From Bacillota bacterium (GTDB lineage: Bacteria > Bacillota > Sulfobacillia > RBS10-35 > JAJYVN01), in the NCBI GenBank assembly GCA_021791995.1, contig JAJYVN010000215.1:1-5245 (forward strand): a DNA stretch of 5,245 nucleotides, written 5' to 3'. Under the pieces are notes generated by a model. The model was not told where the DNA came from and ran no database searches. It saw only the letters and a program-made list of their open reading frames with translations. Shown piece by piece: positions 1 to 5,138 of the stretch; positions within the stretch are counted from its first letter, which is position 1; each line of letters begins with the position of its first letter. A program made the translations under genes and the position numbers.

Positions 1-16
1 GCGCAGACGGGTCAAC

Positions 17-40
17 TCCTTCTCCGCAAGGGGAGAGGGA
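17..40. repeat. Hairpin of 9 bp, resembling a dispersed palindromic element
   Basis: Bases 17-25 pair with 32-40 (one G-T wobble) around a six-base loop, GCAAGG. The pyrimidine-rich arm (TCTCC) and purine-rich arm (GGAGA) resemble short dispersed palindromes often found between genes in GC-rich bacteria. That resemblance is from memory and no second copy lies in this window. There is no T-run on either side, so a classical intrinsic terminator is not supported. It lies downstream of the possible minus-strand gene at 101-334 and could mark its transcript end. Confidence 0.3.
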
Positions 41-48
41 ACCATGGG

Positions 49-69
49 CAACCGGCGCAAGCCGGATTG
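49..69. other. Small stem-loop with GCAA tetraloop
   Basis: CCGGC at 52-56 pairs with GCCGG at 61-65 around the loop GCAA, a GNRA-type tetraloop on the plus-strand transcript. CAA at 49-51 can pair with TTG at 67-69 if A66 is bulged. No T-run follows in either direction. It sits 32 bases beyond the stop of the possible minus-strand gene ending at 101, so it could stabilise that transcript's 3' end. A chance GC-rich hairpin is equally possible. Confidence 0.25.
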
Positions 70-100
70 GGGCGGCACGAACAACGGTTGTCGCGGTTTG

Positions 101-334
101 TCAGGCAAATCGGGCAGCAGTTGACACAACGGTCTTGCTGTCGTCGGTGAGGCCTGTCCGTTCGTTGCGCACGAGATGCCCGAGCCGCTCCGCAGTGGAT
201 CCGGGCCGGTGCAGGAGCGCGATCGCTCCCTCCACAGTCCGCTCGACCAGTCCAAGCATTGTCCGCACGGGAGGGGGAACGGACGGAGGCGACAGCGCAC
301 ACGGCACGCCCTGGTCGTCCACCACCAACGGCAT
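101..334 (-). CDS. Possible small protein of unknown function (77 aa)
   Basis: I do not recognise this protein. The frame begins with ATG at 334-332 and ends with TGA at 103-101. Purine-rich stretches upstream (GGAG ending 9 bases before the ATG, and AGGA ending 4 bases before it) could bind the ribosome. The codons are rich in GTG, CTG, CTC, GAC and GAG, like those of the certain genes here. The protein starts with a proline-rich segment (roughly residues 9-23, with SPPSVPPPV), followed by a likely amphipathic helix (residues 25-43, with MLGLVERTVEGAIALL) and a polar tail. There is no signal peptide, membrane segment or cysteine cluster. It lies in the same orientation as the ferritin-like gene at 510-1928, but a stem-loop separates them, so a shared transcript is doubtful. 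It could be a spurious frame in GC-rich DNA. Conservation of the frame in relatives would decide. Confidence 0.4.
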   Translation of the reverse strand: MPLVVDDQGVPCALSPPSVPPPVRTMLGLVERTVEGAIALLHRPGSTAERLGHLVRNERTGLTDDSKTVVSTAARFA

Positions 335-392
335 AACTTCCTGCTCCGCCTGCTATGCAGTCAGAGCAACTCGCCATGCCCCCCGCACAAGG

Positions 393-401
393 CCCTTTGT
401 G
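393..401 (-). repeat. CACAAAGGG motif, copy 1
   Basis: The minus strand reads CACAAAGGG here, 58 bases before the ATG of the possible small gene at 101-334. This copy lies inside a near-palindrome (386-401) in which CACAA pairs with TTGTG. The same nine bases occur twice more in the window, each time upstream of a gene and in that gene's direction. The function is unknown; a regulator site or leader element are possibilities. Confidence 0.35.
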
Positions 402-455
402 GGTTACATTCCTAACTGAGTGAGTCAGGGGTGTTTCGGTAGCGTTTTCTCGTGG

Positions 456-494
456 GTAGGACCAGGGCCCGGAGGATCCGAGCCCTGGTCCTAC
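456..494. terminator. Strong stem-loop, probable transcript end of the ferritin-like gene
   Basis: Thirteen bases at 456-468 (GTAGGACCAGGGC) pair perfectly with 482-494. After one C-A mismatch, a further four pairs (470-473 with 477-480) close on the loop GGA, giving about 17 pairs in all. The structure starts 15 bases after the TAG stop (512-510) of the minus-strand gene, the expected place for a terminator or RNA-stabilising hairpin. No T-run follows it on either strand, so it departs from the standard intrinsic terminator. It may act without a U-tract, protect the 3' end, or be a mobile palindrome. Confidence 0.55.
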
Positions 495-509
495 GGTGTT
501 ATGGAAGGC

Positions 510-1928
510 CTACCCGCCGATTGGCCGAAGGTCGGCGCGGGTTTCCTCATAGGATTGGTGGAAGGCCAAGACGTCTGGATCGGGCTCCTGTCCCATTCGG
601 GCGCAGGCGGTACGGTAGAGATCAGGCCACCAATTGCGGTGCTCGGTCAACCCCTTGCGTTTCCACTCCGCCCAGCCCAGGAGCACCCGGGACCAGGCTT
701 GGTCCCCGTGGAGGAGAGCCTCCCTGGCCGTTGGGTAGCGCGGAACATACCACTGCCGGCCGATGTGGGCATGGAGCACCTCGTCTGCCCAGTCATAATC
801 CTGAAAGGTTGTCGCAAGCACGTTGCCTGCGTCGCGCGCCACCTCCCACTCGTAGCGTTTGCCGGTTTTGGGCATCAGGCCCTGCTCGATGAAGTACAGG
901 ACGGCGTGGCGGTCGAGGGCGCTCAGTTGGGTGTTGAGTCCGAGGGACCAGGTGAAGTTGATCATCACCTGCCGCCAGTCGAGCCCGAGGTCCGCAAAAC
1001 CCACCTCCCCCATCAGGGCATGGCGCGCCTCGTCCCAGAGCTGGCGGGTCATGTCTCGGTAATACGCCCAGGGCTCGCCGGGGGATTCGGCGATGATCGA
1101 CGCGAGCACCTCGGGTACGTCGATCTCGCGCAAGCGCTTGTAGTACATCTGGAGGACCTTAGCGGTGGGCGGATAGCGCGGATCATACAAAAACGCTTCG
1201 GCGTTGACTCCCATGTTGTATGGATCGGGGAAGCGTTCATCTCGTCGCGGGACTGGATCAAAGCGGTAGGGAGACGCCGCGTATTGGCGGGTGGCCACAG
1301 AGGGGTCCGGAACGGCGGGGCCCATCACGCCGCCGGACCGCCGCAGCCGGTCCAAAAGCACGGTTCGCCAAGGTTCCATCGCTTCGCGGAGGTCGGGGGA
1401 GACCAGGTGAGCCACCGCCTGTGCACCAAAGCGCAGCATCTGATCCACTTCCAGGAGGGCGAAACGGCCGAGGCGGACGGTGGGGTGATCTGCCAAGGGA
1501 TTGGTTTGGTCGAGGTGTGCCTGGAGGGCCCTGCGGAGTTCTGGGAGCGCCACCTCGTACAGCCCGGTCACGAGTTCGGCCGTCGTGGGTGCTCCGAGGA
1601 TTTCTTGAAAGAAGGCCTCCAGGTCGGGATCCGGAACATCCTCGAGCCCGAGCGGTGGTTCTCGCATCTCGGCGACGCGCTGTCGCAGCGCGTGTGCATG
1701 CTCACTGCAGAGGTGCGCGTGCAGGCTGAAGGCCATCTTGAGTTCATAGATGGGTTCGGACGGGATCCGCACGGTGAAGATCTCTTGCAGGCGCACCAGG
1801 GTGTAGTGGTAGCGCTTCAAGCGGCGTACGCACTCATCGACCGAAAGGCCGGGCCGCAGGGCCTCCTCGGGTGTGCAGATGCCGGCCAGGGGCGGTAAGC
1901 CGCAGAGCCAGGGCCAGGCCTCATCCAC
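510..1928 (-). CDS. Uncharacterised ferritin-like di-iron protein (472 aa)
   Basis: The function is unknown. The C-terminal half looks like a four-helix ferritin-like domain with a di-iron ligand set. Counting from the GTG at 1928, a glutamate-bearing helix (about 258-281, with YYKRLREIDVPEVL) is followed by an ExxH helix (E300, H303 in DEARHA). Next comes a helix with a candidate glutamate ligand (E348) and then a second ExxH helix (E383, H386 in DEVLHAH). This Glu, ExxH, Glu, ExxH order is the class II di-iron pattern of rubrerythrin- and oxygenase-like proteins. A third ExxH (E76, H79) in the N-terminal half lies among further predicted helices, so a second, degenerate module is possible. 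There is no signal peptide or membrane segment, so it is probably cytosolic. A frame extension to GTG 2060 is open, but that start lacks a ribosome site, whereas GTG 1928 has GGGGGAG seven bases upstream. The opposite strand is also open over most of this gene, but its composition is that of a shadow. Oxidase, hydroxylase or iron-handling roles are all possible. Confidence 0.85.
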   Translation of the reverse strand: MDEAWPWLCGLPPLAGICTPEEALRPGLSVDECVRRLKRYHYTLVRLQEIFTVRIPSEPIYELKMAFSLHAHLCSEHAHALRQRVAEMREPPLGLEDVPDPDLEAFFQEILGAPTTAELVTGLYEVALPELRRALQAHLDQTNPLADHPTVRLGRFALLEVDQMLRFGAQAVAHLVSPDLREAMEPWRTVLLDRLRRSGGVMGPAVPDPSVATRQYAASPYRFDPVPRRDERFPDPYNMGVNAEAFLYDPRYPPTAKVLQMYYKRLREIDVPEVLASIIAESPGEPWAYYRDMTRQLWDEARHALMGEVGFADLGLDWRQVMINFTWSLGLNTQLSALDRHAVLYFIEQGLMPKTGKRYEWEVARDAGNVLATTFQDYDWADEVLHAHIGRQWYVPRYPTAREALLHGDQAWSRVLLGWAEWKRKGLTEHRNWWPDLYRTACARMGQEPDPDVLAFHQSYEETRADLRPIGG

Positions 1929-1935
1929 GAAAATG

Positions 1936-1942
1936 CTCCCCC
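1936..1942 (-). promoter_or_regulatory. Ribosome binding site deciding the start of the ferritin-like gene
   Basis: On the minus strand GGGGGAG is followed by seven bases (CATTTTC) and then GTG at 1928-1926. This spacing is ideal, and it is the main reason for preferring this start to the GTG 132 bases further upstream, which is preceded by CCCCTTT. The site overlaps copy 2 of the CACAAAGGG motif. Confidence 0.6.
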
Positions 1943-1948
1943 TTTGTG
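1940..1948 (-). repeat. CACAAAGGG motif, copy 2
   Basis: The minus strand reads CACAAAGGGG, ending 11 bases before the GTG of the ferritin-like gene and merging into its ribosome binding site. With copy 3 it forms a perfect 10-base inverted repeat (1939-1948 and 2058-2067) framing the divergent control region. A protein or RNA bound here would cover the ribosome site. This is inference from position only. Confidence 0.4.
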
Positions 1949-1968
1949 GTGTGCTGTCGCACGGCCCC

Positions 1969-1977
1969 AGTATTGCA
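1969..1977 (-). promoter_or_regulatory. Weak extended -10 promoter candidate for the ferritin-like gene
   Basis: The minus strand reads TGC followed by AATACT, an extended -10 arrangement with four of six bases matching TATAAT. It would start a transcript near 1961, about 33 bases before the GTG at 1928. No convincing -35 box lies at the usual distance. Confidence 0.25.
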
Positions 1978-2007
1978 CCGCTCGGCGATGGGGGGAACGG
2001 TAGGGGG

Positions 2008-2027
2008 TTGCACGGGCGTGCCTGCAA
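2008..2027. promoter_or_regulatory. Imperfect dyad TTGCA-N10-TGCAA, possible operator
   Basis: TTGCA at 2008-2012 is the exact inverse of TGCAA at 2023-2027, with two further symmetric pairs inside (2014-2021 and 2017-2018). A 20-base dyad with half-sites about 1.5 helical turns apart is typical of dimeric repressor sites. It lies roughly midway between the two divergent start codons. It could equally be chance, and no regulator gene is in the window. Confidence 0.3.
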
Positions 2028-2044
2028 TTCCTCCCGGCGCGCAT

Positions 2045-2072
2045 TTGTGATAAAAAGCACAAAGGGGATATG
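2045..2072 (+). promoter_or_regulatory. Weak sigma-70-like promoter candidate for the nuo operon
   Basis: TTGTGA at 2045-2050 (four of six matches to TTGACA) is separated by 16 bases from GATATG at 2067-2072 (three of six matches to TATAAT). Transcription would begin near 2080, some 40 bases before the preferred nuoA start. Both boxes are weak. The stretch is locally A-rich in an otherwise GC-rich region, which helps a little. Confidence 0.25.
2058..2066 (+). repeat. CACAAAGGG motif, copy 3
   Basis: The plus strand reads CACAAAGGGG here, 53 bases before the preferred GTG start of nuoA. It lies between the two boxes of the promoter candidate. It is the inverse partner of copy 2, so each divergent gene has one copy upstream in its own direction. 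Confidence 0.4.
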
Positions 2073-2103
2073 CGGCGGCTGTCGAAACGAACATGCGGAT
2101 CGG

Positions 2104-2110
2104 AAGGAGG
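2104..2110 (+). promoter_or_regulatory. Ribosome binding site deciding the start of nuoA
   Basis: AAGGAGG is followed by nine bases and the in-frame GTG at 2120. An in-frame ATG at 2093 lies upstream of this site. Using it would place the ribosome site inside the gene and add nine Arg-rich residues before the first membrane helix. The GTG is therefore preferred. Confidence 0.65.
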
Positions 2111-2119
2111 ATTCGTGGG

Positions 2120-2473
2120 GTGAGCGCCTACCAGGCGGTGGCGGTGTATTTGGGTGTAGTACTGGTCGTGGTGCTGGGCATCACGGGCGTGATTGGGCGG
2201 TTGCGCCGTCCGAAGCGAACGGCGGCGAAGACTGCGGCGTACGAGTGTGGGGTCAGCCCGGCACCGGGGCTCGGGCCGCGCTTTCCGGTACGGTTCTATC
2301 TTGTCGCGATGCTGTTTGTGGTCCTGGATGTTGAGGCGATTGCCTTCTATCCCTGGGGACTGCGGCTGCGTGCCCTGGGCACGCGGGGGCTTTTGGATAT
2401 GGCGGTGTTTGCCGTGGTGCTGGCGATCGGCTATGCCCATGTTTGGAAGAAGGGAGGACTGGATTGGCGATGA
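2120..2473 (+). CDS. nuoA: NADH-quinone oxidoreductase subunit A
   Basis: This is the small membrane subunit of respiratory complex I, sitting where the peripheral and membrane arms meet next to the quinone channel. The 117 residues from GTG 2120 match the usual length of the family. Three membrane helices are visible, at about 3-26, 57-80 and 91-108. The loop after helix 1 carries the conserved YECG (41-44), holding the cysteine known to change accessibility between active and inactive enzyme in relatives. Helix 2 has FYLVAMLF followed by D70 and E72, the conserved acidic pair of the family. The gene opens the nuo operon and its TGA overlaps the ATG of nuoB. An alternative start at ATG 2093 would add nine residues but lacks a ribosome site. 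The family assignment is firm and the start fairly so. Confidence 0.95.
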   Translation: MSAYQAVAVYLGVVLVVVLGITGVIGRLRRPKRTAAKTAAYECGVSPAPGLGPRFPVRFYLVAMLFVVLDVEAIAFYPWGLRLRALGTRGLLDMAVFAVVLAIGYAHVWKKGGLDWR

Positions 2474-2976
2474 GCGGAGAGGGTAGCACACCGTTTGTCC
2501 TGACCTCGCTGGACCACATGACGCGTTGGGCGCAGCGCAATTCACTCTGGCCGCTCACGATGGGGTTGGCTTGTTGCGCGATTGAGATGATGTCCTTGGT
2601 GACGCCGCGCTTTGACTCGGCACGCTTTGGAGCGGAGGTTTTTCGTGGCTCACCCCGTCAGGCGGATCTCATGATTGTGTCTGGGCGCGTCTGTCATAAG
2701 ATGGTCCCCATCATTGAGCAACTGTATGAGCAGATGGCCGAGCCGAAGTGGGTTATGTCCATGGGGAGTTGCGCGTGCTCCGGCGGCGTCTTCAACAACT
2801 ATGCGGTGGTGCAAGGGGTCGATCAGATCCTGCCGGTCGATGTCTATGTGCCGGGTTGCCCACCGACGCCAGAGACGGTGCTCCAGGCCTTGGTTGCATT
2901 GCAAGAGCGCATCGAGCGCGGCGAGAATGTTGTTTCGACCGCGCGGCGGACGGCGGTGGTCGCCGGTGCCCGATGA
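2470..2976 (+). CDS. nuoB: NADH-quinone oxidoreductase subunit B (N2 cluster subunit)
   Basis: This subunit of the peripheral arm holds the terminal [4Fe-4S] cluster N2, which passes electrons to quinone. The 168 residues include all four expected ligands: the adjacent pair C35-C36 (in GLACCAIE), C101 (in GSCA) and C130 (in VPGCPP). The gaps of 65 and 29 residues are those I recall for the family. Two further cysteines, C75 (GRVCHKM) and C103 (CACSGG), are not ligands; position 103 is commonly serine in the homologues I remember. The ATG overlaps the nuoA stop as ATGA. GGGAGG at 2452-2457 is 12 bases from it, a little far, and a TTG at 2464 would have better spacing and add two residues. The final 11 bases overlap nuoC. 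Confidence 0.96.
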   Translation: MSGEGSTPFVLTSLDHMTRWAQRNSLWPLTMGLACCAIEMMSLVTPRFDSARFGAEVFRGSPRQADLMIVSGRVCHKMVPIIEQLYEQMAEPKWVMSMGSCACSGGVFNNYAVVQGVDQILPVDVYVPGCPPTPETVLQALVALQERIERGENVVSTARRTAVVAGAR

Positions 2977-3478
2977 CGAGGCGGTCGCGGAACCAACGGT
3001 GGTTTTGCCGCGATGGATGGAGGCCGTTGCAGCCCTCGTTCCGGACGGTGTGTGGCAGATTGCCTCCGGCGCTGACGTCCCGACGTTGGTCGTGGCATCG
3101 ACCCACTGGCGCGGGGTGGCCGAGGCAATGCGGGATCAGGGGTTCCGACTCTTTGTTGATCTGGCGGCCGTGGACCACCCGGAGCGGTCCGATCGGTTTG
3201 ATGTGGTGGTGCATCTGCGCGACACGGTGCAGCGGGGGTTAGCTCGTCTTCGCACCACAGTCGCAGAGGGGGGTGTGCTGCCGTCGCTCGCTGCGGTCTT
3301 TCCGGGTGCGGCTTGGCCGGAGCGCGAGGTGTTTGATCTCTTTGGGGTCGGGTTCGAGGGGCATCCGGATCTGCGGCGCCTGCTCTTGCCGGATGACTGG
3401 CAGGGGTACCCCCTGCGGCGGGACTATCCACTAGAGGGACCACGGGTTCTGGATCCGGAGAGCCGGTATGCGCTGTAG
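2966..3478 (+). CDS. nuoC: NADH-quinone oxidoreductase subunit C (30 kDa)
   Basis: This is a hydrophilic subunit of the complex I connecting module, binding NuoD and NuoB and carrying no cofactor. The 170-residue product shows the 30 kDa subunit signature at about 118-155 (WPEREVFDLFGVGFEGH, then RRLLLPDDW and GYPLRRDYP). The first 20 residues are not conserved-looking. The frame stays open back through nuoB, so the start must be chosen. GTG 2966 gives an 11-base overlap with nuoB and the usual length. The upstream ribosome site is weak, suggesting translation coupled to nuoB. A start a few codons later is possible, for example near M18. nuoC is separate from nuoD, unlike the fused gene of enterobacteria. 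Confidence 0.93.
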   Translation: MPDDEAVAEPTVVLPRWMEAVAALVPDGVWQIASGADVPTLVVASTHWRGVAEAMRDQGFRLFVDLAAVDHPERSDRFDVVVHLRDTVQRGLARLRTTVAEGGVLPSLAAVFPGAAWPEREVFDLFGVGFEGHPDLRRLLLPDDWQGYPLRRDYPLEGPRVLDPESRYAL

Positions 3479-3492
3479 TCTGGGGAGTTGAG

Positions 3493-4668
3493 GTGACGCC
3501 GTTGCCGGAGACGACCATACTGAACATGGGGCCGCAGCACCCGGCGACGCACGGCGTGTTGCGGTTGGTGTTGGAGTTGGATGGCGAGACAGTGGTCCAT
3601 TGTTCACCGGAGATCGGCTACCTGCACACGGGCATTGAGAAGCAGGCGGAGTCCCACACCTGGCAGCAGGCGGTTACCGATACCGATCGGATGGATTACC
3701 TCTCTCCATTAATGAACAATCTGGGCTACTGCCTGGCGGTGGAACGGCTACTTGGTATTGAGGTGCCCCGGCGGACGCAGTACATCCGAGCGTTGATGGC
3801 GGAACTGTCGCGAATCGCCTCGCACCTGGTGTGGCTCGGAACGTACGCCCTGGACCTCGGAGCGGTGAGCGTCTTCTTTTATGCCTTTCAGGCGCGTGAG
3901 GCCATTCTGGATATGTACGAGGCGGTGGCCGGGGTACGGATGAACCTGGCCTACATCCGCGTCGGTGGACTGATGGCCGACATCCCGCCGCAGCTGCCAG
4001 CGATGGTGCTGCGCTTTCTGGATGAGTTACCCCGCTGGCAGCACGACTTTCGAGCCCTCCTAGACAACAATCCAATCTTTCTCGGTCGGACCAAGGGCAT
4101 TGGTCGCCTCGATCGTTCACAGTGCGAGGCATACGGTGTCACGGGCCCCGCGTTGCGTGCGGCGGGAGTGCCGTGGGATCTGCGCAAGATCACCCCATAC
4201 AGCGGGTACGAGGAGTTCGAGTTTGCGGTGCCAACGCGTGACGAAGCCGACTGTTACGCGCGTTATCAGGTGCGAATGGACGAGATCAGCGAGAGTGCCA
4301 AGATCGTTCGACAGGCGGTGGAAGGGATGCCGGAAGGACCCTGGCGCAACACCGACCGGAAGATCACGCTGCCGCCGCGAGAGGAACTGGGTACGTCGAT
4401 GGAGTCGCTGATCCATCACTTCAAGCTTGTGAGTCAGGGGTTCGCCGTTCCGGCGGGAGAGGTTTATCAGGCCTTGGAGAGTCCCCGTGGGGAGTTGGGC
4501 TTCTTGGTCGTATCGGATGGGGGCACGCACCCTTATCGCATGCGGGTCCGTGCCCCCTCTTACTACAATACGCAGGCCTTGGGGGCCATGATGCAGGGCG
4601 AGCTCGTCGCCGACGCGGTCGCCGTGGTCGGCAGCATGGACATGATCATGGGGGAGGTGGATCGCTGA
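3493..4668 (+). CDS. nuoD: NADH-quinone oxidoreductase subunit D (49 kDa, quinone site)
   Basis: This is the large subunit forming the quinone-binding pocket with NuoB, related to the large subunit of NiFe hydrogenases but without their metal ligands. Its 391 residues are full length. The N-terminal loop MGPQHPATHG (12-21) includes H20, which matches the quinone-contacting histidine of Thermus Nqo4. Y69 in MDYL matches the partner tyrosine, with the same 49-residue gap. The 49 kDa signature LHTGIEK is at 44-50, and the chain ends in the characteristic GEVDR. GTG 3493 is preceded by GGGGAG with a five-base gap. The gene begins 14 bases after nuoC and its TGA overlaps the ATG of nuoE. Nothing suggests a defect. 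Confidence 0.97.
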   Translation: MTPLPETTILNMGPQHPATHGVLRLVLELDGETVVHCSPEIGYLHTGIEKQAESHTWQQAVTDTDRMDYLSPLMNNLGYCLAVERLLGIEVPRRTQYIRALMAELSRIASHLVWLGTYALDLGAVSVFFYAFQAREAILDMYEAVAGVRMNLAYIRVGGLMADIPPQLPAMVLRFLDELPRWQHDFRALLDNNPIFLGRTKGIGRLDRSQCEAYGVTGPALRAAGVPWDLRKITPYSGYEEFEFAVPTRDEADCYARYQVRMDEISESAKIVRQAVEGMPEGPWRNTDRKITLPPREELGTSMESLIHHFKLVSQGFAVPAGEVYQALESPRGELGFLVVSDGGTHPYRMRVRAPSYYNTQALGAMMQGELVADAVAVVGSMDMIMGEVDR

Positions 4669-5138
4669 TGGCACTCGACCCAGCGGAGACCAGGGCGATC
4701 CTGGACCTTTATCCCTCACCTCGTTCGGCGATGCTGCCACTTTTGTGGTTGGGTCAGAACAGCGACGGTTGGATCAAACCTGAAACGGTGACGGCGGTCG
4801 CACAACTCGTTGGGGTCGAGGAGTCCGAGGTGGTCTCAGTCCTCAGTTTCTACACCATGTATCGAACACAGCCCCCGGCCCAGAGACGGCTTCAGGTCTG
4901 CCGCTCCCTGGCCTGCGCCATGCGCGGAGCGGGGGAGATTCTGGAGCGGATACGGGAGGAGACCGGGGTCGGTCCAGGGGAGACCGCTCCGGACGGTGCG
5001 TTTTCGGTGGAGGTGGTCGAGTGCATCGCCGCCTGTGACCACGCACCCGCGTGCCTATTCAATGAGCGGATGACCGGACCGCTCACGCCGAACCGCGCCC
5101 TCGGCATGCTTCGGGGCGAGGGGGGAGAGCCGGAGTGA
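4668..5138 (+). CDS. nuoE: NADH-quinone oxidoreductase subunit E (24 kDa, [2Fe-2S])
   Basis: This subunit of the NADH-oxidising module carries the [2Fe-2S] cluster N1a beside the flavin of NuoF. The 156-residue product has a helical N-terminal region (about 5-66, with the SFYTMYRTQP motif) and then a thioredoxin-like ferredoxin domain. Four cysteines, C78, C83, C119 and C123, have the family spacing of 5, 36 and 4. C129 is an extra, non-ligand cysteine. The length is typical for a free-standing NuoE. The ATG overlaps the nuoD stop and is preceded by GGGGAGG at 4651-4657. The TGA overlaps the nuoF start as GTGA. Related hydrogenase and formate dehydrogenase gamma subunits share this fold, but the neighbours settle the assignment as complex I. 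Confidence 0.96.
   Translation: MALDPAETRAILDLYPSPRSAMLPLLWLGQNSDGWIKPETVTAVAQLVGVEESEVVSVLSFYTMYRTQPPAQRRLQVCRSLACAMRGAGEILERIREETGVGPGETAPDGAFSVEVVECIAACDHAPACLFNERMTGPLTPNRALGMLRGEGGEPE

Noticed and set aside
81..91. Eleven-base palindrome ACAAC-G-GTTGT
   Set aside because: It is too short to interpret, its one-base centre cannot form a hairpin loop, and there is no second copy of the full palindrome in the window.
12..377. A 121-residue minus-strand frame overlapping the small 77-residue frame
   Set aside because: The translation is a Cys, Arg and Ala mixture without structure, and the 101-334 frame in another phase has more gene-like codons and a better start.
135..419. Plus-strand frames of 79-94 residues at the left side
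   Set aside because: They are Arg, Ser and Pro rich, lack ribosome sites, and overlap the more plausible minus-strand frame.
401..430. Possible insertion-sequence end beside the CACAAAGGG copy 1
   Set aside because: There is no matching inverted terminal partner, no target duplication and no transposase fragment in the window.
420..1898. A 492-codon open frame on the plus strand opposite the ferritin-like gene
   Set aside because: Its codons are exact complements of the minus-strand gene's codons, so it stays open whenever that gene avoids TTA, CTA and TCA, as GC-rich genes do. Its translation is rich in Gly, His and Val with no coherent domain, while the minus-strand product has clear ExxH helices.
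2008..2023. Sigma-54-like promoter on the minus strand (GGCACG followed by GTGC)
   Set aside because: The GG and GC elements are nine bases apart instead of the required ten, and the -24 part lacks the leading T.
3400..3416. Seven-base-pair inverted repeat inside nuoC
   Set aside because: It falls in codons of the conserved segment around QGYPL, where protein constraint and GC richness explain it, and there is no gene end nearby.
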